Assembly (NCBI GenBank): GCA_037349315.1
Contig: JBAIAC010000222.1
Span: 1,116,001 to 1,180,000, forward strand
From: Chelydra serpentina
Taxonomy: Eukaryota; Chordata; Testudines; Chelydridae
Direction of reading: 5' to 3'
DNA: 64,000 nucleotides
In this document: positions 43,387 to 52,958 of the stretch, in pieces
How the letters are laid out: every line of letters begins with the position of its first letter
Position numbering within the stretch: position 1 is the stretch's first letter
Translations under genes and position numbers: made by a program
Notes under the pieces: model-generated
Database searches by the model: none
What the model was told of the DNA's origin: nothing
Seen by the model: the letters and a program-made list of their open reading frames with translations, nothing else

Positions 43387-43459
43387 GCTGAAGTAGCTCA
43401 GTCAGGCGAGCATTAGACTGAATATCTAGAGATCCTTAGTTCACCCCCAGGCTTCAGCC
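43387..43459 (+). tRNA. tRNA-Phe(GAA)
   Basis: A 73-nt tRNA-Phe. Acceptor GCTGAAG/CTTCAGC pairs perfectly, the D-arm is AGCTCAGTCAGGCGAGC and the anticodon loop CTGAATA gives GAA. The T-arm AGTTCACCCCC departs from the B-box consensus, so promoter strength is doubtful. Confidence 0.75.
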
Positions 43460-43640
43460 TGCTCTGTGGGCGCAGGGCTGGGCTGTTTTCTGGAAGCGCA
43501 GCAGTGGCTTTACCTGCCACGAGTCCCTTATTTCACACTCCCCGGCAGGGAAAAGCAGCGTGGGCTTGTGGGCCCAGTGGGCCCATGTGAGCTTTCCCTC
43601 TTCTCTTGCTCTTTCTCAGCGAGGGGAAGGAAAGAAGCTC

Positions 43641-43730
43641 TCCTTCAAGCTGGAGGCCCAAGGGCGAGGTAAGGATGACTTCCTGGGAGCCAGCTCCAGT
43701 TCTTTGCTCTACCAGCCGACCCATCAAAGG
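43641..43730 (-). pseudogene. tRNA-Tyr-derived pseudogene, copy 5
   Basis: The Tyr-like unit in reverse, head-to-head with the Val-like locus at 43831, as at 25479/25653 and 49561/49735. Confidence 0.75.
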
Positions 43731-43830
43731 CCTGACACCACTTTCTCCAGCTTCGCCCAGCGGTGTGTGCCAGGGCGAGCGCCAGCCAAGCGGATGGAAT
43801 TTGAGGGGTGGGGCAGAGTCCTGTGGCAGA

Positions 43831-43903
43831 GTTTCTGTTGTGTCGTGGTTATCACATTTGCCTGACACGCCAAAAGCCTCTGGTTTGAAACCAAGCAGAA
43901 ACA
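43831..43903 (+). pseudogene. tRNA-Val-like pseudogene with GAC anticodon, copy 2
   Basis: Acceptor GTTTCTG/CAGAAAC pairs. The anticodon loop CTGACAC gives GAC (43864-43866) and the T-arm is GGTTTGAAACC with a mismatched stem. Confidence 0.75.
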
Positions 43904-43915
43904 TGAAGCTTCTTG

Positions 43916-43988
43916 AAGTTCTTGAAGGACTTGAACCCTGGACCCTCAGATTAACAGACTAACGCTCGACCAACTGAGCTCGCCGGGC
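43916..43988 (-). pseudogene. tRNA-Lys-like pseudogene with GTT anticodon, copy 1
   Basis: GAGCTCAGTTGGTCGAGC and TCTGTTAATCTGAGGGTCC follow tRNA-Lys, but the triplet is GTT rather than TTT. The 3' acceptor has been replaced (CCTTCAAGAACT). A relative at 48811 shares GTT. Confidence 0.7.
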
Positions 43989-44029
43989 TCACATACGGAC
44001 GAGTAAGTTTGGTGCAGAACAGAAACTCG

Positions 44030-44590
44030 CCAAGCATAGGCGTGCGCAGCACATCTCACTAGGGTGTGCACCCAGGGAGCCCCACCCCCATCCACTCCCT
44101 CCCACAACCAGCCCCCCCAAAAACCTCCAACCCCATGTGCTCCTTGTCCCCTGACAGCTCCCTCCTGGGACCCTGCCCCTAACTGCCCCCCAGGACCCCA
44201 CCCCCTATCTAAGCCTCCCTGCTCCTTGTCCCCTGACTGCCCCCTCCTGAGACCCCATCACTGTAACTGCCTCCCTAGGACCCTACCCCCTACCTGTCCC
44301 CTGACTGCCCCGACCCCTCTCCACACCCCCGCCCCTGACAGCCCCCCCCCGAACCCTTGATCCATCCAACCCCCCTGCTCCTTGTTCCCTGACCGCCCCC
44401 TCCAGAGACCCCCTGCCCCCTAATCACTCCCCGGGACCCCTCCAACTATCCTGTCCCCTGACTGCCCTGGCCCCTAGCCACACCCCCACCCCTGACAGCC
44501 CCCCTGGGACTCCCACGCCCTATCCAGCCCCCCCCCATTCCATGTCCCCTGACTGCCCGTCCCCTGACTGCTCCCTCTGTAGGGCTGTTT
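44030..44590 (+). repeat. C-rich interspersed repeat, copy 1
   Basis: Starts gcataggcgtgcgcagcaca and runs through repeated ctgactgccccgaccc and ccctgctccttgtcccc motifs. It recurs inverted at 48280-48775, each next to a Lys-like tRNA with GTT. Family unknown to me. Confidence 0.7.
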
Positions 44591-44748
44591 TAACCCCTCC
44601 CGGGCAGGAGCAGGTAACCACCCTGCTACACCCACCCATGTCCCTTTTCCCATCTCTCTCTGCTCCCCACCTCCTGGCAGCTCTGTCTAGTGGCTGCTCC
44701 CACCCACACATTCAAAGTGGCAGAGGAAGTTCCCCCTCCCGGGGTGGG

Positions 44749-44905
44749 AAGGTCGCCTAGTGGTTAAGGCACAGGGTTCAGGTGTTCTGGGTTTGAGTCT
44801 CTGCTCTGCCACAGACTCCCTGCTTATCCTTGGGAAAGTCACTTCACCTCTGTGTGCCCTAGATCCCACCTGCCAAATGGGGCCAATCCTGACCCTGCCT
44901 CCTAG
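44749..44905 (+). mobile_element. MIR SINE
   Basis: cgcctagtggttaaggcac, gggtttgagtctctgctctg and ccttgggaaagtcacttcac, followed by caaatggggcc, match the ordered landmarks of the ancient tRNA-derived MIR SINE. Confidence 0.8.
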
Positions 44906-45881
44906 GCTAAATCCATTCATGGCTGTGCGGTGGCGGGGGAAATGGAGATACCAGCTCCACACAGAGTGGGGTCAGGGCTTCCGCCCTGCAGCTTCTGCCA
45001 CTAGGGTGGGTGGGGCTCCCGAGCCGGGGACTTCAGCCGCACATCTTCTGCCAGGGTCCGGGGCCTCTCCTCTCTGCCCCGGGGTGGCTCCTATTCCCCA
45101 TTCCCCCCCCACAGTGCAGCTCCTGCCGGGGTCTGGGCTTCTCCTCCCCCACTCCCCCCGGCTCCTGCCGGACCCCAGCTTCTCCTCCCCTGCCCCAGCT
45201 CGGCTCTTCTCCCCCGCCCCCAGTGCAGCTCCTGCCGTGGTCTGGGGCTTCTCCACCTTCCCCCCTCCACCACCCAGCATGGCTCCTGCCGGGGTCCGAG
45301 GCTTCTCCTCCCCCTAATCCCCCACTGCACCCAGCCCCAGCCTAGCTGGGCTCCCTTGGGTCACCGGCTGCCTGCTGTGGCCGGAGGGGAGCCTGGCTGG
45401 CCGGGAGCAGCCATACTCGCGGACGCCATGGCCATCAGCCCAAGAGGTGCGGGGAGGCCCTAGGTGAGCAGGGGCCGGCTGTGCTCCCGCCCGCACCTCA
45501 CCCTAAGGGTGTTTTCGTGGGTGTGTGAGACTCACTCGGCCCCGGCCGGAGCAGGGAGGCAGGACGCAGCTGATCTGAGCCTGCCCCACAAACAGCTGAT
45601 CGCAGCTGCCTGCAGGCTGCCCCTAGGACACAGCCCCCAGGGGAGGGGGGAGGAGCAGCCTTCCGAGCCGCAGCTCACTAGAGTGTGCCCGGACACACCC
45701 GCACACCCCGTGCGCACGCCTCTGTCGCCAAGAAACCGAGGGCAGGAGACAGCAGCTTTCTCCGGCACGCTTCTCAGCTCATTTCCCCACCCGCTGTCCT
45801 GCAGGGGTTGGGGTGATCCCAGTGGCCAAACGGGGAGAACCTTCCTGGTCAGCTAATGGAGCTGGGAAAAGTAAAACTTCA
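44906..45881. other. G/C-rich, no gene seen
   Basis: C-rich tracts give proline/serine-rich frames on both strands (about 44970-45345) that look compositional. About 45775-45881 is the duplicated flank of the Val-like tRNA. Confidence 0.4.
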
Positions 45882-45953
45882 TCTTTCTGCCTGGTTTCAA
45901 ACCAGGGCCCCTTTGCCTGTCAGGCAAATGTGATAACCAGAAACTAGAGAAAC
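45882..45953 (-). pseudogene. tRNA-Val-like pseudogene with GAC anticodon, copy 3
   Basis: A near-identical relative of 10550-10621 in reverse, with anticodon loop CTGACAG (GAC) and the same mismatched acceptor ends. It is again next to 57-bp units. Confidence 0.75.
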
Positions 45954-45979
45954 TCTGCCACAGGGATCTGCCCCTCCCC

Positions 45980-46095
45980 TCAGAGAGTGACACCGGGTGG
46001 CCACGTGGGGTAATGCACACAGCGTCTCTCTCAGAGAGCAACAGTGACACCAGGTGCCCACGTGGGGTAACGCACACAGCGTCTCTCTCAGAGTG
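45980..46095 (+). repeat. 57-bp minisatellite remnant (2 units)
   Basis: Two units of the 57-bp family, oriented opposite to the large array starting 300 bp downstream. Confidence 0.85.
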
Positions 46096-46274
46096 CATAG
46101 CTCAGCTCTCATACCGGGTATTGAACTGGAGAAAGTGGTGGCAGCCGTACGATGGAGAGCTTCTTTTCCTTCCCATTTCTCAGAAAGAGCAAGAGAAGAA
46201 AGAAATCTCACATGGGCCAACTGGCTTTCCTTCTTGTCTTGCTCTTTCTCAGCGAGGGGAAGGAAAAGAAGCTC

Positions 46275-46364
46275 TCCTTCAAGCTGCAGTCACAAGGGCG
46301 AGGTAAGGATGACTTCCTGAGCACCGGCTCCAGACCTTTGCTCTACCAGCTGACACATCGAACA
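46275..46364 (-). pseudogene. tRNA-Tyr-derived pseudogene, copy 6
   Basis: The Tyr-like unit in reverse. AAGGTCTGGAG can pair with ATCCTT across the intron, so this copy has the best-preserved anticodon stem. A partial inverted echo of its 3' flank lies at about 46147-46200. Confidence 0.75.
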
Positions 46365-46407
46365 GCTGCCGCCACTTTCTCCAGCTTTGCCACCCAGAAT
46401 GAGAGGT

Positions 46408-48266
46408 GAGGCACCCGGTGTTACTCTTGCTCTCTGAGAGAGACGCTGTGTGCGTTACACCACGTGGCCACCAGGTGTCACTGTCACTATCTGAGAGAGA
46501 CGCTGTGTGCATTACCCCACGTGGCCACCCGGTGTCACTGTTGCTCTTTGAGAGAGATGCTGTGTGCATTACCCCACGTGGCCACCCGGTGTCACTGTTG
46601 CTCTCTGAGAGAGACGCTGTGTGCATTACCCCACGTGGCCACCCGGTGTCACTGTTGCTCTCGGAGAGAGATGCTGTGTGCATTACCCCACGTGGCCACC
46701 CGGTGTCACTGTTGCTCTCTCAGAGAGATGCTGTGTGCATTACCCCACGTGGCCACCCAGTGTCACTGTTGCTCTCTCAGAGAGACGCTGTGTGCATTAC
46801 CCCACGTGGCCACCCAGTGTCACTGTTGCTCTCTCAGAGAGACGCTGTGTGCGTTACCCCACGTGGCCACCCGGTGTCACTGTTGCTCTCTGAGAGAGAC
46901 GCTGTGTGCGTTACCCCACGTGGCCACCCGGTGTCACTGTCGCTCTCTGAGAGAGACGCTGTGTGCATTACCCCACGTGGCCACCCGGTGTCACTGTCGC
47001 TCTCTGAGAGAGACGCTGTGTGCGTTACCCCACGTGGCCACCCGGTGTCACTGTTGCTCTCTGAGAGAGACGCTGTGTGCGTTACCCCACGTGGCCACCC
47101 GGTGTCACTGTTGCTCTCTGAGAGAGACGCTGTGTGCATTACCCCACGTGGCCACCCGGTGTCACTGTTGCTCTCTCAGAGAGATGCTGTGTGCATTACC
47201 CCACGTGGCCACCCAGTGTCACTGTTGCTCTCTGAGAGAGACGCTGTGTGCATTACCCCACGTGGCCACCCAGTGTCACTGTTGCTCTCTGAGAGAGACG
47301 CTGTGTGCATTACCACACGTGGCCACCCAGTGTCACTGTTGCTCTCTGAGAGAGACGCTGTGTGCATTACCCCACGTGGCCACCCGGTGTCACTGTTGCT
47401 CTCTGAGAGAGACGCTGTGTGCATTACCCCACGTGGCCACCCGGTGTCACTGTTGCTCTCTCAGAGAGATGCTGTGTGCATTACCCCACGTGGCCACCCG
47501 GTGTCACTGTTGCTCTCTGAGAGAGACGCTGTGTGCATTACCCCACGTGGCCACCCGGTGTCACTGTTGCTCTCTGAGAGAGACGCTGTGTGCATTACCC
47601 CACGTGGCCACCCAGTGTCACTGTTGCTCTCTGAGAGAGACGCTGTGTGCATTACCCCACGTGGCCACCCGGTGTCACTGTTGCTCTCTGAGAGAGACGC
47701 TGTGTGCATTACCCCACGTGGCCACCCAGTGTCACTGTTGCTCTCTCAGAGAGACGCTGTGTGCGTTACCCCACGTGGCCACCCGGTGTCACTGTTGCTC
47801 TCTGAGAGAGACGCTGTGTGCATTACCCCACGTGGCCACCCGGTGTCACTGTTGCTCTCTGAGAGAGACGCTGTGTGCATTACCCCATGTGGCCACCCGG
47901 TGTCACTGTTGCTCTCTGAGAGAGACGCTGTGTGCATTACCCCACGTGGCCACCCAGTGTCACTGTTGCTCTCTGAGAGAGACGCTGTGTGCATTACCCC
48001 ACGTGGCCACCCGGTGTCACTGTTGCTCTCTGAGAGAGACGCTGTGTGCGTTACCCCACGTGGCCACCCGGTGTCACTGTCGCTCTCTGAGAGAGATGCT
48101 GTGTGCATTACCCCACGTGGCCACCCGGTGTCACTGTTGCTCTCTGAGAGAGACGCTGTGTGCATTACCCCACGTAGCCACCCGGTGTCACTGTTGCTCT
48201 CTGAGAGATGCTGTGTGCATTACCCCACGTGGCCACCCGGTGACACTGTTGCTCTCTGAGAGAGGG
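46408..48266 (-). repeat. 57-bp minisatellite, array A3 (about 32 units)
   Basis: The most homogeneous 57-bp array. Variant units carrying ctctctcagagagatg recur near 47170, 47455 and 47740, a spacing of 285 bp (five units), so part of the array has a higher-order repeat. Confidence 0.97.
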
Positions 48267-48279
48267 CGTGGGAGTCCCA

Positions 48280-48775
48280 GGGGACCTGCCAGGGGTGGGG
48301 GTGTGGCTAGGGGCCGGGGCAGTCAGGGGACAGGGGGGTTGAATAGTTGGGAGGTCCTGGGGGGTGATTAGGAGGCGGGAGGGGGTCTCTGGAGGGGGTG
48401 GTCAGGGAACAAGGAACAGGGGGGGGTTGGATGGGTGAAGGGTTCGGGGGGGCGGTCTGTCAGGGGCTGGGGTGTGGAGAGGGGTCGGGGCAGTCAGGGG
48501 ACAGGTAGCAGGTAGGGTCCTAGGGAGGCAGTTACAGTGGGGGGGTCTCAGCAGGGGGCAGTCAGCGGACAAGGAGCAAGGAGGTTTAGATAGGGGGTGG
48601 GGTCCTGGGGGGCAGTTAGGGGCAGCGTCCCAGGAGGGAGCAGTCAGGGGACAAGGAACACGGGGGGTTGGGGGTTTTGAGCGGGGCTGGATGTGGGAGG
48701 GAGTGGATGGCGGCGGGGCTCCCTGGGTGCACACCCTAATGAAATGTGCTGCACACGCCTATGCTTGGCGAGTTT
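48280..48775 (-). repeat. C/G-rich interspersed repeat, copy 2 (inverted)
   Basis: Reverse complement of the repeat at 44030-44590, ending with gcacacgcctatgcttgg. It adjoins a Lys-like tRNA with GTT. Confidence 0.7.
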
Positions 48776-48810
48776 CTGTTCTGCACCAAACTTACTCTTT
48801 CCGTATGTGA

Positions 48811-48883
48811 GCCTGGTGAGCTCAGTTGGTCGAGCGTCAGGCTGTTAATCTGAGGGTCCAGCGTTCCAGTCCCTGGTCAAGTG
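48811..48883 (+). pseudogene. tRNA-Lys-like pseudogene with GTT anticodon, copy 2
   Basis: GAGCTCAGTTGGTCGAGC and the loop CTGTTAA follow tRNA-Lys, with GTT at 48844-48846. The T-arm is GCGTTCCAGTCCC and the acceptor mispairs. Confidence 0.7.
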
Positions 48884-48941
48884 TAGGGAAGATCATTTCC
48901 CCCTGTGGTGTCCCCTGAGAGCTTCACGAGTCAGCTCTTCA

Positions 48942-49232
48942 GCATAGGCGCCGACTCCGTGGGTGCTCCGGTGCTGGAGCACCCACAGATAAAAAATTGG
49001 TGGGTGCTTCGAACCCACCGGCAACTCCCCGCCCGCCCCGGACCTGCAGCAAACTTACCGGGCACCGGGAGATGTTGCTGGGCCCCGCCCCCGACGCTGG
49101 GCAACGTTGCGTCGGCGTCAGGTGTGGGGCCCCGCAACGTCGCCCGGTGTTGGGGGCAGGGACCGGCATCGGGCGGGGCCCCGCCCCCGACGCCTGGTGA
49201 GAGCACCCACAGGCGGGGCTGGAAGTCAGCCC
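48942..49232 (+). repeat. G/C-rich interspersed element with terminal hairpin, copy 3
   Basis: Opens gactccgtgggtgctccgg and continues with the same order of hairpins and CpG-rich motifs as 9291-9640. Confidence 0.7.
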
Positions 49233-49560
49233 CTGTGCTCTTCAGTCCCCTCCTTGATATTACTCTTTTCTTTTCAGGACTTGGGCTTTCCTAGGAAGGG
49301 CCATTTACTGCCTGGGACGTCCTCACACACCCACTGGCCTCCCAGTCTGGAGGAAGAAAGGCTTCTGGGTCTACAGCAAACCCACAAGGCTCCAAGAGGT
49401 GACTGGCCGAGACCCTTCAGTTTTCCCTGGCTGATGCCAAGGCGCTTTCTCAGCTCATTTCCCCACCCTCCGTCCTGCAGGGGTTGGGGTTATCCCAGGG
49501 ACAGGCCAGTGTCAGATGGAGAAGTGCCTTGCTGGACAGCTAGGGAAAAGGAAGCCATCA
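49233..49560. other. No gene; duplicated Val flank at the end
   Basis: The last 110 bases match flanks of the other Val loci (about 25420-25478 and, in part, 45775-45830). Confidence 0.5.
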
Positions 49561-49633
49561 TGTTCCTCCCTGGTTTCGAACCAGGGGCCTTTTGCGTGTT
49601 AGGCAAACGTGATAACCACAACACCACAGAAAC
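49561..49633 (-). tRNA. tRNA-Val(AAC), copy B
   Basis: A direct-duplicate partner of 25479-25551 with the same D-arm, AAC anticodon and consensus B-box GGTTCGAAACC. The 3' acceptor reads GAGGAAC, giving one mismatch and two wobbles with GTTTCTG. TTTT follows downstream. Confidence 0.85.
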
Positions 49634-49734
49634 TCTGCAACAGGACTCTGCCCCTTCCCTTCAAACTCCATCCGCTTGGCTGGCGCTCGCCCTGGCTCAC
49701 ACCGCTGGGCGAACCTGGAGAAAGTGGTGGCAGC

Positions 49735-49824
49735 TCTTCGATGGGTCGGCTGGTAGAGCAAAGAACTGGAGCCGGCTCCCAGGAAGTCATCCTTACGTCA
49801 CCCTTGTGACTCCAGCTTGAAGGA
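49735..49824 (+). pseudogene. tRNA-Tyr-derived pseudogene, copy 7
   Basis: The copy with the best acceptor: TCTTCGA pairs throughout with TTGAAGG. The anticodon position is GGA, the intron 17 nt, and the B-box degraded as in all copies. Confidence 0.75.
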
Positions 49825-50107
49825 GAGCTTCTTTCCTTCCCCTCGCTGAGAAAGAGCAAGGGAAGAACAAAAGCCCAGATCCATAGGGGGGCAGAGGCTT
49901 CAGGAGCCCACAGCGTTTGCCCATCTGGGGCATTGTGGCTGAGATCTCTGCTGGCCAGCGCCAGCGCTCGCAAGGCGCTAGTGTGGATGCTGGAGGCTGG
50001 GGGCTGGATGCTGGAGGCAGGAGACTCGGGGGGCTCAGGGAGTAAATGCTCAGAAACCTCCCCCCTGGGTTTGTAATGTCAGGCCCCAGCGAACAAGTCC
50101 CTGCGTG
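49825..50107. other. Duplicated flank; iMet missing here
   Basis: 49825-50010 matches 25743-25930 and, inverted, about 63730-63928. From about 50035 it matches 26430-26534. The initiator tRNA present between these flanks in the other two modules is absent. Confidence 0.65.
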
Positions 50108-50770
50108 TGTGAAGGGAGGGGCTGTGAGGGGGAGGGTCCGTGGAGGTGTCAGTGTGAGGGGGAGGGGCTGTGAGGGGGGGGTCCATGGGGGTGTCAGTGT
50201 GAAGGGAGGGGCTGTGAGGAGGAGGGTCCATGGGGGTGTCAGTGTGAGGGGGAGGGGCTGTGAGGGGGAGGGTCCATGGGGGTGTCAGTGTGAGGGGAGG
50301 GGCTGTGAGGGGGAGGGTCCATGGGGGTGTCAGTGTGAAGGGAGGGGCTGTGAGGGGGAGGGTCCATGGGGGTGTCAGTGTGAGGGGGTGGGGCTGTGAG
50401 GGGGAGGGTCCATGGGGGTTTCAGTGTGAAGGGAGGGGCTGTGAGGGGGAGGGTCCATGGGGGTGTCAGTGTGAGGGGAGGGGCTGTGAGGGGGAGGGTC
50501 CATGTGGGTGTCAGTGTGAAGGGGAGGGGCTGTGAGTGGGAGGGTCCATGGGGGTGTCAGTGTGAGGGGGAGGGGCTGTGATGTGGAGGGTCCATGGGGG
50601 TGTCAGTGTGAGGGGCTGTGAGGGGCTGTGAGGGGGAGGGTCCATGGGGGTGTCAGTGTGGGGGGAGGGGCTGTGAGGGGGAGGGTCCATGGGGGTGTCA
50701 GTGTGAGGGGGAGGGGCTGTGAGGGGGAGGGTCCATGGGGGTGTCAGTGTGAGGGGGAGGGGCTGTGAGG
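50108..50770 (+). repeat. G-rich minisatellite of about 45 bp, array B2 (about 15 units)
   Basis: Same unit as B1 at 26535. It ends at gaggggctgagctccccag, where the LTR-bearing block begins. Confidence 0.95.
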
Positions 50771-50806
50771 GGCTGAGCTCCCCAGTCACTGCTCTGTCGA
50801 TGCCCC

Positions 50807-51487
50807 TGTCGGGCGATGCTCTGGAACTGCTCCCTACGAAGCCAGTCAGGACTCTGGAGGAGCCTCCTCGCTGAGCCGACTGTCTCCAGGGCAAGAAGCT
50901 TCCCCAGCTTCCACCTTCCTGGGTCTGACCCTGGAGCGTTCAGCATCCCCTTCTTCACCCGGCGGGGCTCGTGGGGAAGCCAGATGGCCCTGCCCCCCAA
51001 CTCCGCAGTCAGACGTGACTCTCAGCCAGCCAGTGAAACAGGAGGTTTATTAGACGACAGGAACAGGGTCTAAACCAGAGCTTGTAGGTACAGAGAACAG
51101 GACCCCTCAGTCAGGTCCATCTTGGGTTGTGGGGAGGCCAGAGCCCATCTGGACCTCCCTCCATGTGCCCAGCCAGCTCCAAACTCTCCAGCCCCACCTC
51201 TGCCTTTGTCTCCTTCCTGGGCCAGGAGATCACCTGATCCCTTTGTTCCCCAACCCCTTCAGCCGGCACCTTTGCAGGGGAGGGGCCCAGGCCAGCAGTT
51301 GCCAGGAGACAGGGTGTCGGCCATTCTGTGTCATCACACTGGCCCTCAAGGTCTTTGCAACGATCACACCCCTTATCCCACCACCTAGAGACTTAAGAAA
51401 TGCAGAGGGGAAACTTAGGCATAGGGGAAACTGAGGCACCCACTCAGTATTCTGAGGAAACATTAGGAACAGTCCCACTTCGTTACA
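50807..51487 (-). mobile_element. Gypsy-type solo LTR, left arm
   Basis: The reverse strand carries ctaataaaccttctg and ctcagtttcccctatgcc landmarks. About 681 bp. It lacks roughly 12 bp near 50810 present in the right-arm copy. No clear target duplication. Confidence 0.75.
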
Positions 51488-51768
51488 CCCACCCTGAATG
51501 TTTGTTAGAATCACTTGGTAGTGGCAGCGTACCGTTCAAGGACAAAAGGAATTTGTGCTTTGAGGAAGTTTTTATCCTAAACTGGTAAAAATAAGCTTTG
51601 GGGGTCTTTCATGGAGGTGCCCATGACTGTACCCCAGAGTTCAGAATGGGGAGGGAACCCCTGACAACCTCCTTCCTCGGGCTGTAGCTGAAGCCAGAGC
51701 AGCCAAGAAGAGGCTCAAGCCCTGAAAAAAGCCGCACGTTCAGTACAAAGGGGAAAGTGCACAAAGCA
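51488..51768. other. Duplicated spacer between LTR and tRNA-Arg
   Basis: Shared with 15994-16265, with 42832-42990 in part, and inverted with 62353-62631. Confidence 0.6.
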
Positions 51769-51841
51769 CAACCGCAAAGGGACTTGAACCCTCAATTTTC
51801 TGATCCGAAGTAAGACGCCTGATCCATTAGGCCACGTGGTC
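51769..51841 (-). tRNA. tRNA-Arg(TCG), left arm
   Basis: A 73-nt tRNA-Arg. GACCACG pairs with TGCGGTT allowing wobbles, the D-arm is TGGCCTAATGGATCAGG, and the loop CTTCGGA gives TCG. The T-arm is GGGTTCAAGTCCC. One anticodon-stem mismatch (TCTTA against TCAGA) is shared with the right-arm copy. Confidence 0.8.
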
Positions 51842-52248
51842 AGATGGGGAAAGTTTCTCCAAGCACTTCTTTAGAGAAGACGGACACTGTGTTTCTCGGG
51901 TCATCTACGGAGGGGCCAGAGACACTCTGGGCACAAGGAGCCGAGTTCCCAGCAAGATGTGAGTCCGTTCCTCCCAACTGGACGGGGTTCTTGTTCTTCT
52001 GCACATTGTCGCCCATGGAGACCAAGGACCTGCAAATGTGATTTCATATTATAGCTTTGTTTAATTGATGAAAACAAACTAGACACTTGGAGGATTAGAA
52101 CTGATTTCAGCTGAGGGACGTGTTTGCTAGGTTTTTATGCATTTGCACAGGGAAATGTTGAGTGTTTTCACTCATCCCTATTCAGCGGAACTCCTGAACA
52201 GAATGGAAATAGATTTGTAATTATTTTTGTTAAAGGAACAGGCTTGCA
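51842..52248. other. Duplicated spacer, no gene
   Basis: Shared, inverted, with 61879-62279. No coding signal. Confidence 0.5.
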
Positions 52249-52320
52249 AGGGGGCACTTGGATTTGAACCAAGGACCACTGGAGCTGTAGTCAAACACTC
52301 TACCACTGAGCTATGCCCCC
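52249..52320 (-). tRNA. tRNA-Cys-like with ACA anticodon, left arm
   Basis: Acceptor GGGGGCA/TGCCCCC pairs perfectly. The D-arm TAGCTCAGTGGTAGAG and T-arm TTGGTTCAAATCCAA are sound. The anticodon loop CTACAGC gives ACA where cysteine tRNAs have GCA. A34 would read Cys UGU if made inosine. Stem pairing below the loop is imperfect. Confidence 0.75.
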
Positions 52321-52454
52321 AAAGTATTCTGCAGTAGGGGAGGGTCTCTGGCAGTGTGTGTGTCGCTGACAGATTGGAGTGATGCTGAAACAGGACAGAG
52401 TACAGATGGCATTGTGGGGGTGGCATGAACCGTATCTCTTCATTTCCCCTTCTA

Positions 52455-52953
<499 letters not shown>

Positions 52954-52958
52954 GTGCC

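Noticed and set aside
44064..44360. Proline-rich frame of about 98 codons
   Set aside because: Compositional; lies in a C-rich interspersed repeat with an inverted copy at 48280-48775.
46406..48371. Two overlapping forward frames of more than 600 codons with 19-residue repeats
   Set aside because: They arise from a 57-bp tandem unit divisible by three with no stops in those frames; other arrays of the same unit show equivalent frames on both strands. There is no promoter, splice or domain evidence.
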